A stretch of 64,000 nt of DNA from Parietichytrium sp. I65-24A (Eukaryota > Sar > Bigyra > Thraustochytrida > Thraustochytriidae): assembly GCA_012862575.1 (NCBI GenBank), contig BLSF01000107.1, positions 2,792-66,791 of the forward strand, read 5' to 3'. The notes under the pieces were generated by a model, which saw nothing but the letters and a program-made list of their open reading frames with translations, was not told where the DNA came from and did no database searches. The position numbers were made by a program, and so were the translations under genes. Positions 1-10,673 of this stretch are shown one piece after another; the first letter of the stretch is position 1; every line of letters starts with the position of its first letter.

Positions 1-243
1 CCGAGAAAGTTTAGTAGGGTGCTAAAAATTGTCACCAAACCGGTGTCAAAGTCACACGTACCCCAATGCAGTCAGCGCAGTGTTCTTCTCCAACGCGCGA
101 CCGATCGCTGATGCTCCTTCATCTCCAATCTTGTTATTATTAAGACTATTTCATTCCAAAAAGACATGAAATCGTCAGCCACCAAGCCGAGAAAGTTTAG
201 TAGGGTGCTAAAAATTGTCACCAAACCGGTGTCAAAGTCACAC
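1..243 (-). repeat. LRR cassette repeat unit, left-edge copies of the intron
   Basis: The intron sequence containing gtgtgactttgacaccgg and ctttctcgg occurs at 1-61 and again at about 146-243, on both sides of the exon at 62-145. The same intron recurs, in opposite orientation, between 28856 and 31065. Introns here are as well conserved as the exons, so exon plus intron behave as one repeat unit of about 187-190 bases. Confidence 0.8.
62..145 (-). CDS. Orphan LRR exon cassette (one 28-residue leucine-rich repeat)
   Basis: On the minus strand an 84-base exon encodes one LRR of the kind with conserved IGDEGASAIG and EKNTALT segments. It is preceded by the intron end aatgaaatag and followed by the donor gtacgtgtga, the same flanks found around the LRR exons at 29010-30998. 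The codons after the first Leu read NNNK, a variant not seen in the other copies. Homology upstream stops abruptly near position 243, four bases inside the expected intron start, and no preceding exon is visible. It may be the edge of another LRR gene running out of the window to the left, or a stray copy of the cassette. Direct view of the exon is strong; membership of an expressed gene is uncertain. Confidence 0.7.
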
Positions 244-1516
244 CTCCTTTTTTTCACAGGTTGATGATCACCAACTCACCCCACTTCTTGTTCCCCTCGA
301 CCGATCGCCTGAAGCACTTCGTCCAACGAGGAACACCAGCGCATCCTTCCTTTCCCTTTCTTCGTCAGCCTGTCAGTCCCCAGAGTTCGCGCACGTGATG
401 CTCTGCTACTCTTTGCGTTGTTTTGCCCTCTTCCCCGTTTCGAGTTTACAGTCAAAGGCGGTTTGCTTCGTTCGCACCTCTTCGATTCTCTCCGTTGACT
501 CAGCTGTGTGAATTACCATAGGTTTCTTACGGTAATCTATAGAACCGTGACTTGTCTCACAGCAATTCCATGGAAGAACAACTCTGTGTTCATTTAAGAC
601 ATGCATCTCGGAAAAGGTAGTGTGGGTGAATATTTGCTCGTTGGAAAATCGCACACTCATTGTGACATCGAGTCATAGTGAGGGAGGTCAATTCTATGGC
701 AGCGTTTGCGGACTTCAACGTACGGAAGCGAGCATCGGAAAGCCAAATCGCCGAATAAGAGTCTCACTAACTCACGTTTTCGGTAGACCCCTGCCCAAGA
801 AGTTTCAGATGTAATCGACGAAAGCCAGCGATCGCATGTCCGTTTAAGATCGACGTTGTGGTCGAGGTGCATAAACTTGAGCTTACCGATGGCTTGTCTT
901 CGCCACAGCCTTATCGAGAATGACTTTGGACAGACTCCTGTTTCACTTGACCCTTCGCAACAAATTTTAAAGCCTTGACCTTCACCAACGGAACAAAACC
1001 TTGCCATGAACGTTCCATAATGCATGGCCCTGGCGAAAGCTAGAAACTTTCGCCACCTCTTGTTGCCAAGAATTTCTATGGCATTCTGCTTCTTGATGCG
1101 CTGGACAATTGAGCCCCATCGAATCTGCGCGCATTTGCGAAGCTCTCCCGTCGCCGCTGTCTGTGCTGGTATGTTTGCTGTTTGTTGCTTGCTGTTCATG
1201 TGTTGCTCGAGCGTTTCGGAAATCGGTGTTTGGGGTTTGAATGTCGTTCTGGCATCTGTCAATTCTTCTCAAGCTCATTCATTTACATATTGCTCGTTGG
1301 TCGCCCTTTGTTTGCATTCCAGTCGCAGTGTGCGCAGTTGTGTTCGCAGTTTCTGTAGCTGTCTGAAAACTGCGCGCTCGCAAAACTGCGCTGGACGCTC
1401 GCAGCTGCCGGCATGGGCAACCCGGTTCAGATTCAAAAAAAAACTTCGCTTCTTCGAAATCAGACTACGGAAAACCACTAGAACTTGGAATTGTTGATAT
1501 TTGTACTAACGAGAGG
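244..1516. other. Intergenic region between LRR cassette and viral block
   Basis: No gene is recognised. A minus-strand frame open over 657-1262 (about 200 codons, rich in Arg, Cys and Trp) resembles no family I know, has no early ATG, and overlaps a shorter frame on the same strand. I treat it as chance. Nothing else stands out. Confidence 0.4.
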
Positions 1517-3543
1517 CTAGTGTGGATTTCTTTGTGTGGAAGACAATTCAGTTGAACTCCTCTGCTCAAGTGATGGTCCCGAAGCAGGTGCAGGTGCAGG
1601 TGCAGGCGCAGGTGCAGGCGCAGGTTGCTTTGTGTTTGTCTGGCCTTGCACATTTTGCAGGGTTGGTGTCGGGGTAGTCGGGAATGACTGTGGTGACACT
1701 AATGGCACCTTTGACGTGGCCACTACTGGTTGCTGATTCAACACGTGTCCGGCTTTGTACGTCACGTATCGCACATACATGAGGATGCCTCGCAGCACGA
1801 AGAGCCCTGAGATCGCAGCGATCGTGTAGAACGCGCCGAGTTCTGCTGCACTAGCATTCGCGATCGCCGAAAGCAAAGTGCTGGGCAAGAAGGACAGGCT
1901 GAGCTTGCCGTGGTAGATGAGGACGAACGCTAGTGACACAGCAAGGACAATCATGACACAGAATGTGAACATGAGGCTTTGTACGGGCGGCGGGACATCC
2001 AACCCGGCGTTGAGTTTGCTCATGTACTGAAGGACCGCGGAGTCGGTGAAGTCCCCGTGCTTGAGCGAGTTGGCGACCAGGACGCCGACGTACCGATTCT
2101 TCCACAGCACGAAGAGGAAGAGCAATAGCAGCATGCCCTCGATTCCTGCGACGATGGCAACGCCCTTCCACTCCCAAAGCTCTTTGATGTCATGGCGCTT
2201 CTTACACACTTCGTCCTCGAACACCTTCATCCTCCGCATGTCGTTTTGGAGCTCCAGGTCCTCGCACACAACCTCGCCGCTCTCATCTGTAGTACAGCAG
2301 CTCTCAAAGTTGTTCGTACATGCCTCCACCTCGGCGGGATCGTTCGCGTCCTTCGCAGTGTACGTGCATAGCTTCGTTTTGCTAGACAAGTGAACAAATT
2401 GTTCAGCCAGTTAGTGTTGGCCCAGACTCCTTGGAAAAAATGAGAAATAGAGAAGTAGAGAAATACAGAAATACAGAAATGGACTTACCTGTTGCACGCA
2501 AAGTGCCTGTAAATGTCCGGGGGGCACTGGGCGCTCAGGTCCGGGGCATTGCCGTTGTTTGTGTCGGCGGTGATCATGCTCGTGTCAACTTTACGGCAGG
2601 CTTGCAAAAACTTGGAGAGCTTCTTCTTGTACACGTGGTAGTTTTTGTCAGTGCACTCGCCCGGTGACGCCTTCAAAAAGTTTTCCTCGTCAACGTAGCA
2701 GTTCACGTCGTTGTCGTCGCAGACCCCGTCGTACTCGATGTAGGCAAGCTGGTGGATCTTTTCGTTGGAGCACATGCCGTCGTCGGAGTCGGCCCTCCAA
2801 AAGCCCGCGCGCTGAGCCCCGTCCGACGCGATGCACTGTTTGCAGCCAGGGTACAAGTCTGTGTCGAAGATCGAGTCCCAGAATGACCGGTCATCCTCCG
2901 CGGCCCCGAACGCCTTGAAAGCAGCCTCCGTCTGGTCGCAACTCTTCACACCGGGGAGGGACCCCACGTTCCGCAGGATATCAGCGCAAGCCCGGCTGGC
3001 GTCGAGGTACGGGTGACATCTTTCTCGAGCTGGGCGTTCTTACACCGTCCGGAGAAGAGCCCACAGCCGCGGTACCGTCTCAGTTTATCGTCGTCCGGGC
3101 ACCCCTGTGACCCATTGGGCTGGTTGACCGGGTCGGTATTGGTCATTGTCGCCATGTGTTTGTGCAAACAGTTCTGGTCGAACCACGCAAACTGGTTGAT
3201 GAACTTGGACCTGTCCCGGATAGTCCCGTCATCAGCGCAGACAGCAGCGTACGGGGATGTGTTGTAATCCACCTTGTAAATCCCAGTGTCTTCATCGTAC
3301 TCTGCGGTGTACGGACTCCATGGCCAGATTTTGTACTTGGCAGCGTACACGAGCGCAATGGTGAGGACCGCGAAGAACGAGAAGAACAGAAAAACGAGGG
3401 TGACCACCACCGGCACCTTTGCAGCGCTCACGGCTTCCACGGTCTGCTGGACCGATGAGGAGTCTGCAAACTTTGAACGTTTGCGGGTTGCTCTTCATCA
3501 TGTCTCGCATCACCCCACCTTCCGATAGGGTTTGTTTACGCTC
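1517..3543 (-). pseudogene. Virus-like Cys-rich multi-membrane protein, frame-broken, one intron
   Basis: Coding sense runs from about 3510 down to 1517. An early hydrophobic segment (near 3380-3440, VVVTLVFLFFSFF) is followed by a Cys-rich stretch of about 300 residues, then three further membrane segments and a Pro-Ala-rich tail. A textbook intron (donor gtaagt at 2488, acceptor tctag at 2382-2383) joins exons at 2489 and 2381 in frame. The frame breaks by one base near 3475 and again near 3015, with good coding on both sides each time. N-proximal membrane anchors plus many Cys fit the poxvirus/asfarvirus entry-fusion type of envelope protein, but I cannot identify the family firmly. Its neighbours are an L1R-like gene and a packaging ATPase. 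Either a decayed viral gene or one damaged by assembly indels. Confidence 0.55.
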
Positions 3544-4001
3544 TCACTTCGTGGCTTCACGCATTGTGTTCAGCGGCGCTACGCACAAGGAGCAAATGAA
3601 CAAAGGAACAAATGAACAAGGTGTGAGTGGATGGGCGCTATGGGCGCTCTCTACTTGCCACGGAGACCACAGCTCGAACACAACTTACCAGACTCGCTCG
3701 AATTGAAGAAAGACGGGATGAACCCTTTCATCTGTGCCTCAGCTTGCCCGCTGAGCTGGGAGGCGATGTCTTGCGAGAAGTTCACCTGCAATGACGCATC
3801 GGCGGTGAGGTTGGACACGCCCGCGGCTCGGCACGTTTGCTTGGAGAAGATTATGTTACACCCGACAGCATCCTTGACATGCTGGAGATTCTCGCACCGC
3901 ACTGAGATGTCGTTTTTGATCGTGGACTCCATCGCGCTCGTCAGGCTGGTCTTGACCGTGTTGTCAATGTCGCTGACAGCAGTGCTTTGATTGCCTCCCA
4001 T
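3544..4001 (-). CDS. L1R-like myristoylated viral membrane protein (N-terminal part)
   Basis: The protein begins MGGNQST, a classic N-myristoylation signal. About 100 residues follow with paired Cys in the spacing (..RC.N.Q....VGC.I....QTC) typical of the L1R/E248R myristoylated envelope proteins of nucleocytoplasmic large DNA viruses, which act in virion entry or assembly. Exon 1 is 3689-4001. A donor gtaag at 3688 and a strong pyrimidine-rich acceptor at 3579-3580 give a short second exon ending in TGA at 3544-3546. Beyond this TGA the same frame stays open towards the membrane segment near 3400, so the family's usual C-terminal membrane anchor may lie in the next feature and the TGA may be a lesion. 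Family assignment rests on the N-terminus and Cys pattern only. Confidence 0.6.
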
Positions 4002-4241
4002 GGTTGCGCCAAGTATTGACCGCTCCTATCTCGTATTCGCACCCCCGTCAGCACGCTGACATCTTCTTGTAGAAAAAACTAAGGCATGATTCTGATTCTG
4101 ATTCTGATTCTGATTCTGTTAATTTTTCTCTTGCTCTTCGTTTCCAACCGATTGACATTCACTTGAGAATCTCGTGCTCACGCGAACAATCTAAAAATTC
4201 TGCCCAAGCCCTACGATAAAAAAGACAAAAGCGCGAGAGGG
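4002..4241. promoter_or_regulatory. Divergent intergenic spacer with TGATTC hexamer run
   Basis: The 240-base gap between two divergently oriented viral-block genes holds five consecutive TGATTC units at 4087-4118, followed by an AT-rich stretch. It is the natural place for a shared promoter, but no defined promoter motif can be assigned. Confidence 0.4.
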
Positions 4242-5111
4242 ATGACTGGTTTTGGAAACTCAGATTTCTTCGGCGAATACGAAGGCGAAGGGGACGATGA
4301 GTTTGGAACGTTTTACATCCCATCCCCCAGCCCGGATTCAGTCTCACACTCGCACTCGCACTCGCACTCGCTGAGCAACTGGGGCACTAGTGATGATACT
4401 CGATGGGGAATGAGGACGCAAGGTCAACGCGGTAGTACACCATTTGACAGTGGCCACTTTGGCGGTGATAGTCAAGATGGGGCTTTGGGTTTCGATGGCG
4501 AGGCGGTCCCGCACGGGTGTTGGTGCGGGAGGTGCCGTGATGCGCGTGATGCGCGTGACACGGGCAGTCAGTTCATCATCTCCAAGTACATCATTCCGCT
4601 AGTGGTGTTCTCGCAGCACGCCGTCCAACTCATATACCCGAGCGAAGTGCTGAAGAACCACCGCATTAAATACACCTTGCTCCACGCCCTTCCACTCATT
4701 GGCATGTGCTTCCAGTTTGCCTGCACTGACCTCATCGAATCTGTGTATCCAGAAAAGCAGCGTCGCAACGAGTACATGCGCGTGTCGATCACGGAACACG
4801 AAGCTGCACAACGAGAGAATGAAGCAGAACTTTTTGCAAAGAACCTGTCAAAAGCCGCGCGTTTCGGCCCCGAGCGGAGTAGAGCGCATACCCTTGAAGA
4901 CCTGCCCAAGTCTTCGCTCATAGACGAGCTGTTTCCACCAGTGACACTCGACCCCGATACGAATAATGGATCTGAATTGACCGACGCGCTGCTCGGGGGT
5001 GACAATGCAAGGGCGATGGAGTATGGGAGACGAGTCTCGGACGGTCGCGTGATCGCCTCCTTTTCAATTCCCGGCATCGCTGACTATATGTGGCCGGCGT
5101 GGCCAGTGTGA
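4242..5111 (+). CDS. Unknown protein of the viral block, two hydrophobic segments
   Basis: A clean 289-codon frame from ATG 4242 to TGA 5109. The N-terminal third is acidic and Ser/Gly-rich with a short Ser-His repeat (residues about 35-45), followed by a CWCGRC motif. The middle (residues about 115-175) holds two hydrophobic stretches that could span or hug a membrane. The rest is polar. It is not recognised as any family. It sits between an L1R-like gene and a packaging ATPase, in the same sense as the ATPase, so a viral structural or membrane role is plausible by context only. This is one of the few intact frames in the block. Confidence 0.6.
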   Translation: MTGFGNSDFFGEYEGEGDDEFGTFYIPSPSPDSVSHSHSHSHSLSNWGTSDDTRWGMRTQGQRGSTPFDSGHFGGDSQDGALGFDGEAVPHGCWCGRCRDARDARDTGSQFIISKYIIPLVVFSQHAVQLIYPSEVLKNHRIKYTLLHALPLIGMCFQFACTDLIESVYPEKQRRNEYMRVSITEHEAAQRENEAELFAKNLSKAARFGPERSRAHTLEDLPKSSLIDELFPPVTLDPDTNNGSELTDALLGGDNARAMEYGRRVSDGRVIASFSIPGIADYMWPAWPV

Positions 5112-5117
5112 TTGAGA

Positions 5118-5466
5118 ATGACCCCGGACTTTATGCTCCTTTCGGCGATCCTCCTGGTCATGTTGGGACTACTGATAGGCAATCTCCTGTGGCGACGGAA
5201 CCGGAGAGTGACCAGGCCTCCGAGGAATTCGGCATCGGCTGCATCGGCCGTATCTGCATCAGTGTCCAAGCGACGAGTTCATACACCCCGGAGATACGCT
5301 GCAGTCTCTCCGGGCCGAGCTCGATATGCAAAGGACTGTGATCGAGCAATTGCGGAATCTTGTCATACACCCGTACCACATTCAGGGTTATCAGCAGAGC
5401 CAGCAGCAGAGCCAGCAGCAGGGCCATGTCCAATTGGCGTCACCCGCTATCTCACAACAAGCGTAG
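5118..5466 (+). pseudogene. Small membrane protein with coiled coil and Gln-rich tail, frame-broken
   Basis: The gene starts at ATG 5118, seven bases after the previous stop and in the same frame. Residues 4-21 form a strong hydrophobic helix (LLSAILLVMLGLLIG) followed by a basic, Ser/Ala-rich stretch. Near 5290 the good reading moves by one base and continues as a Leu/Glu-rich helix, then Gln-Ser repeats, ending at TAG 5464. A single-pass membrane protein of about 115 residues is implied. No family is recognised. The break may be decay or an assembly indel. An in-frame start so close to the upstream stop suggests that the two genes were neighbours in a compact viral genome. Confidence 0.5.
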
Positions 5467-5616
5467 CACTACAAACTCACAAACGGATCATTGAGCGTTA
5501 AAGTTCGATGTCATGAAATGAAATGTCACTCCTGCGAGCTTTTTTGAGCTAGTTTTCTTTTTTCTTCCGCTTTTTTCAGAGCTCGATCAGGCAATATATC
5601 AATATCAATATCCAGA

Positions 5617-6432
5617 ATGACCACTAAGTATTGAATCAAGTATTTCAACCCCTATGACATCGCCGTGAACTCCATGGTGCTCCTCATAGGGAGGCGAGGG
5701 TCCGGGAAGAGTACGGCCACGAAAGACTTGCTGTACCACTTCAAGGACCGCATCCAAGAAGGAGTCGTTGTCTTCAAGACGGAGCGTATCAACGAATTCT
5801 TCCAAGACTTCATACCCAAGATTCTAATCCACAACGAGTTCAAAGACAGCATTCTCTACAACCTCCTGGAGCTACAGGACACCAAATGGCAAGCAATCAA
5901 ACGAAAGGCGCGGCGCGAAGGCCGAGAGCCTAGCCCCTCCGAAATCTCGCCGGTATTCGTGGTGTTCGATGATCTTGCTTTCGACAAAGGATTCTGGGAT
6001 CCAGGTCGCTCCGCGAGATCGCGTACAATTCCAGGCACTACAATATCATGACCATCATCACGATGCAGGTAAGTCCATTCTGTTTTCTCGACCACAGCTC
6101 CCGTCAGCGACTAACATTCTTCCATCTAAACGCGCATGCCAACCACACAAGTACCTGATGGATATCAGCCCTGGACTGTGCTCGGAGGTCCTTGAACTTT
6201 TCCTCTAAGAAAAACTTGACCCGGAAAACTTCGTCAAAAGTTTGCGTTTTAGTTGCCTCGACTTTGCGTGCGAGCCCGATAATCCTTGAAACTTGCAGTT
6301 GCACATCATCCACATCCATCCACTCGTACGTGTTCGAGAGCCTTGGCAGGCTAGAACTTCGAGGAGCTGGAGACACTTCGAGGCAATCATGCAAGATTTT
6401 GATGCCGCCGGGGCGGCAAGACCCAAGGACTA
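5617..6432 (+). pseudogene. A32-type genome-packaging ATPase, broken
   Basis: The Walker A motif GRRGSGKST lies at about 5689-5715 and Walker B VFVVFDD at about 5956-5976. After a one-base shift between about 5985 and 6003 comes the family's signature LREIAYN..HYNIM..ITMQ. This is the FtsK/HerA-superfamily ATPase that pumps DNA into capsids of nucleocytoplasmic large DNA viruses (poxvirus A32, asfarvirus B354L type). Lesions: an in-frame TGA at 5632-5634, five codons after ATG 5617, in a stretch otherwise matching the family's start, then the frameshift. A canonical intron at 6069-6151 (gtaagt..caag) joins ITMQ to YLMDISPGL, again as expected of the family. Beyond it a stop at 6206 ends the frame, although weak coding may continue to about 6432. 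Polinton-like viruses and virophages carry related ATPases, but the L1R-like neighbour favours a large DNA virus. Confidence 0.8.
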
Positions 6433-9080
6433 GAATTACGAGTGCATAACAGAGGCCTCGACCTACTTATTTTAGCTGCAGAGGAATCGAAACGACGAAG
6501 GCTGGAGTCCGTACAGCGCGTTGTGATCGAGCAGAACACTCCAAGGGCCGGTGGCTGATTAGGACTGGCATGTTGAAAACTACTTGCACGCTGGAGCACC
6601 AAGGCACCAGGGCATGGTCTCTATGGTAAGCGAGAGAGGACCCTGAGGGCGGGCGGCGTCGAGAACCGAAAGCGTTCGTTTGACCTGTCCAACAGCATCA
6701 CAAGAAGGAAGCAACGAGAAGGAGTCTCCCATTCAAGTCCGAAGCTGCGAACCCCCTTATAATGCAGAATCGAGGCCAGAACATCGCCGTGAGCTATCTC
6801 GAGAGATCAAGAAGCAGAATCGAGGCCAGAACAACATCGTGAACTATCTCGGGAGACGATACCCCATTAACCCCATTCCAGTTAACAGGTCCGCCATGCG
6901 TCCATAACGCCTTCTTCGCCTGCAAATCTTTTGCCCAGATGACGGAACCACTTCTAGTCTCCCCTCGTATACCATACACCTATCTACCGTTCCCGCTAGA
7001 GCTCCATGCTTAGGTACCTTTCTTAACCTAGATAGGAGGTTGCAATAATGTTCAATAAGACTCGCATACGATGAGGCCGGGGGTGTAGGGACCTCTAGAC
7101 TTTGCTATGGCTCGACTGGGCGAAGGGGTGTTCGTAACGCCTTCAAACGGCTCGAAACGGACCGGGTTGGGAGAAGAAGGAAGGAGGAAAGCAGTCTCGT
7201 CATTCACATCTCATGTTTTCTCTCGATGTTGTTGTTGTTTGTTATTGGTTGTTGTTTTCATTTGATTCATCTTTGTCGTTTTTTTCTCTTTCAAAGCACT
7301 CACTGCCCAGAGAGCCTGCGGACTGACAGTGTGGCCATGGCCGTCGTCGACTTTGATCAAAGGTAAAAAAACTTACTGTCAACTTCGACGAGCACGTGGC
7401 GTTGACTGGAAATGAGCGGGCCATGCAACACCGCGACTGACTGTGAGCCCTAGATCCTTGAGTGTGTTTCGCGCCGTCTCCTTTGTGTATTCGAACACTT
7501 TTAGCTCACCTGCGATGTGAGCTATGTGAGCGTGAAGAAAATGAACTGTAAGAAAACGTGAATGGTGACTCGAAATGGAGCCTTGTAACGCCTCGGCCAC
7601 ACGATCGACGGGCTCAGGGAGCTCCTTGGGGAGCGCGATGAATACGGTTTTCACACCCGCCAACCAGAGGAGCGAGCAAAAGGTCAAGCCCAGGCTTGAG
7701 AGAGCGAGCGATGTTGAGAGGGACAGTGTATTGGGAGCATCTCACTGCACGGCACAGTATTATCGATACCCATCGCCGCGGCGGGTCAAGCACACTGCCC
7801 GTGAACGTCCAACTGACAACTAACAACTGGCCGAAAACCCATCTCCTACGCCCGCAATGCCACGGATCGATCAATTTAACATTAAAGTTATCACGACGAT
7901 GACGACGACGCTCAAAGTAATCTTATCACACTACAGCTCACTCACCTCCCCGATGCAGCTCAGTGGCCGCTCGCGCCCCTCGTGACTTTGAACTTGGCAC
8001 GGCATCAATTCCCACGCAAGGCTTCGCAGTACTTCGCAGGCAATTCAAGAAGCAAGGGCCACAGCTCATGCCCGGAAACTCAACTGCTCTGACTTTTGCA
8101 TAATGAGATTAAAACAGTTAAAGTGCTTTCAAGTTCCATCAAAAGTGAAAGTAAACTCGCACGTTCATTCATTCGACCCGGGATTCCACCTTTGGCGAGC
8201 GTACTGTCAATCCCTCACCCTACCCCCGCCTGCTACACTCCTAGAGCAGTCTCCCCCAGCCTGCACCCTCTGCACTCTCTGCACATCTCTGCACCCATCA
8301 AGAGAAACCGTGGCCGTTACGCGTAACACAGTTCCCCACGTGACGCAGCTATTGCCCTGTGTCTCGTCACTGGGACGGCAACGTTGGCCGTGCGTGCAGT
8401 GGTGGTGTGCACGCTAAAGTGCGAGTCAGACATAGTCAGACAGTCAGAAACAGCCTCCAAGTAAAATTTTTAGTGCGTTGTTGGCTCTTGTGTACTTGGC
8501 AAGGAAATAAAGAAGCAAAGAACAGAGGAAGAAAGAAAGCTTTGGTCGTTCGAGGAGTTAGGCACCGCAACAGCTGGAGAGTGCAAAGGCCTGTCAGAGA
8601 GGGGGGCCACTCTGAAAGGCGCCCTGTGTTGTGTGTTGAGTTGAGTTGTGTTCTGTTGTGTTGAGAGGAAAGGCAGAGTTGGGAAAGAGGTCCCCAGCCG
8701 GTGAAAGTCAAAGTTAGAGGGAAAGTGAAGGTGCAGGTCGAGTGAAAGTAAAAGAGTAGAGGGCGGAGGGTGGAGATAGGGGCGCTCCTGTTGTCTTGCT
8801 GCTTCTGTTGCTGCATGCAAGTCGAGTTGGAAAGGAGGGGCCAGTGGAGGAAGAAGACTTAGAACGGCAGGTGTAGTGTCGTTCTGACCCTGTCCTCTGG
8901 TGACTTGGGCGAGTGGAGAAGCAGAGGACAGGTACCAGGAGCCGGAAAGTGTAGATAGACTGGCATGAATGTGCGCCGGCTGGCGTTAACCTGGTTGTGA
9001 GGACTGCTTGCGCTGAGCTTCTCCATCAGGTTCATCAGGTTGTTGAAGGGTGCCCTTACGTGGGCGCAAGCAGACCACAA
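6433..9080. other. Long intergenic stretch between viral block and hydrolase
   Basis: No convincing gene. It includes a 50-base tandem repeat (6764-6857), a GTT/TTG-rich patch near 7225-7255, and T- and C-rich low-complexity DNA around 8200-8300. A minus-strand frame at 7379-7687 (VFIALPKELPEP.. then VFEYTKETARNTLKDLG) reads like protein and is flanked by GTAAGT-type sites (7375-7380), so a small spliced minus-strand gene is possible, but no family is recognised. Confidence 0.35.
6764..6857 (+). repeat. Two-copy tandem repeat, period 50
   Basis: The sequence starting gcagaatcgaggccagaaca occurs at 6764 and 6814, each followed by a match to (g)tgagctatctcgagaga with a few differences and a three-base insertion in the second copy. 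Purpose unknown. Confidence 0.75.
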
Positions 9081-10543
9081 ATGATCATGGAGACTATATT
9101 TGCGGCCTTCGAGCTGCTGTTTCAAGGGCTGATGATGTTGTTGGCAGTTTTGACTGCGAGGAGGTGGATGGGAATGCAGACAATAAATGAGCTCAAAGGA
9201 TGGCTCATAGTCCGGCTGGTGCTCCGGATCGTGTGGTCTTTAATGAACTCGGCGTCTGTTAGACTGGCGAGGGGCAAGCCCTGCATGAAGGGCTGGAGTC
9301 TCGGCCAGGAGTTTGGCAATGCGATTTCCAGAGACGTGTCCGACATGGTCACGGAACTCACCGACTATGATGAAAGGTATTTTACAATAATGCGTGTGTC
9401 TTTTGAGCTGATCGGGGCGATCGCTGAGAAGGCCATGAAGGAGGACGGGTACACAACATTCGATTATGAACTTGAAGGGACCTCGTGTCGGGCCGTATTT
9501 CCTGTGGAGCTTGAAGCCAAGGTGAAACAGGTCCTTTCAGCGCAGAGGGAACCGGAGCCCGAGAGGGACGGCCCAGAGTATTTCCAAGGCAAACCTATCA
9601 AGTGGGTGATGCGTAAGTGTCCTTGTATTCTAATTGCTTCTCCACCGTTCACGAATCAAAATCACACTAACGAACCGATGCTCCATCTCTTTGCTCAAAC
9701 TCAGATTTCCATGGCGGAGGTTACGTCAGTGGAACCAAGTTAGCATCGCAAGCAGCCGGCTGGCATTTCGGGCGGAGTAGCCAGAACCGAAATGACCCAT
9801 ACCACATGGTTGCAATTTTGCCAGATTACTCTCTCGCTCCAGAGACGAGATTTCCCACCGCTGTGGTTGACGCCGTTTGCGCATATCACTGGCACGTCAA
9901 TACCGCCAGAATTAGCCCTCGAGATATTATCATTTCCGGCGAAAGTGCTGGTGGTGGACTTGCTGCTGCTCTTTTAGTGGCATTGAGAGACGGACTCAAA
10001 GTTCACTTGAGTAAATCAATGCGGCGTCCGTTCGCATCAAGGCTTCTTCGCGCGCACCTCAAAGGCATGCCGGAGAAGCTCCCGTCCGCAGTTTTATTGT
10101 GCAGTCCCATGCTCGACTGTCGCCCGGATGCCCAATACTGCAAGAAACGTGCCAAATACGATATCGTTACCCAAGATGTAACCAAGTCCGCCGCGAAAGC
10201 GTATATCAAGGGAGTCAAGGGAGCCAGCACGAACGTGCTTGCTTCCCCAATCCTTGCAGACTTGCACGGTCTGCCACCGATGCATCTGATCGCTGGAGGC
10301 GCAGAGATATTTTTTCCAATGTGCCAAAAATTTGCCGCCAAGGCTGAAAAGGAGGCAACAAGTGAGTTTGAATTTCGCCCGTGGGACGGAATGATCCACT
10401 CCTTTCAGCTCAACTGGGAGACCAGCGATGACAGCAAAGCTGCTTTTGACCAAATGTTAGCCTTCGTCGCCAAGCACTCGACTTTAGGAAGCCGATCACC
10501 GCAGACGACCAAATCTTCATCAGCACACGCCCGCACGAAATGA
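9081..10543 (+). CDS. Alpha/beta hydrolase (hormone-sensitive-lipase-like esterase)
   Basis: Two exons, 9081-9612 and 9705-10543, with an intron of 92 bases (gtaagt..ctcag). The join recreates HFHGGGY, the HGGG oxyanion-hole motif of the HSL/arylacetamide deacetylase family. The nucleophile elbow GESAGGG lies in exon 2 (near 9940-9960), a candidate acid in the AGGAEIFF segment, and the catalytic His in GMIHSF near 10390. The product (456 residues) should hydrolyse carboxyl or acylglycerol esters. N-terminal residues include a hydrophobic stretch (FELLFQGLMMLLAVL) that may anchor it to a membrane. I chose ATG 9081; the frame is open further upstream but without another ATG. Family assignment is firm, substrate unknown. 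Confidence 0.9.
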
Positions 10544-10673
10544 GCGGCCACACCTTCGCCGTTGGCCTTTCCTGGACTGCGATCTGCGTCCACTTCATCT
10601 CGATATTCACAAACTAACTAACTAACTAAAGTTCATCGTGCTGTCCTCTTCTGAAACTTTTCTTTAAAGAGCC

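Noticed and set aside
657-1262. Minus-strand frame of about 200 codons
   Set aside because: Begins at a TTG without an early ATG, no family resemblance, odd residue make-up; probably chance.
1517-6432. Assigning the block to mirusviruses
   Set aside because: Packaging ATPase of A32 type and L1R-like protein point to Nucleocytoviricota; mirusviruses use a herpesvirus-type packaging system.
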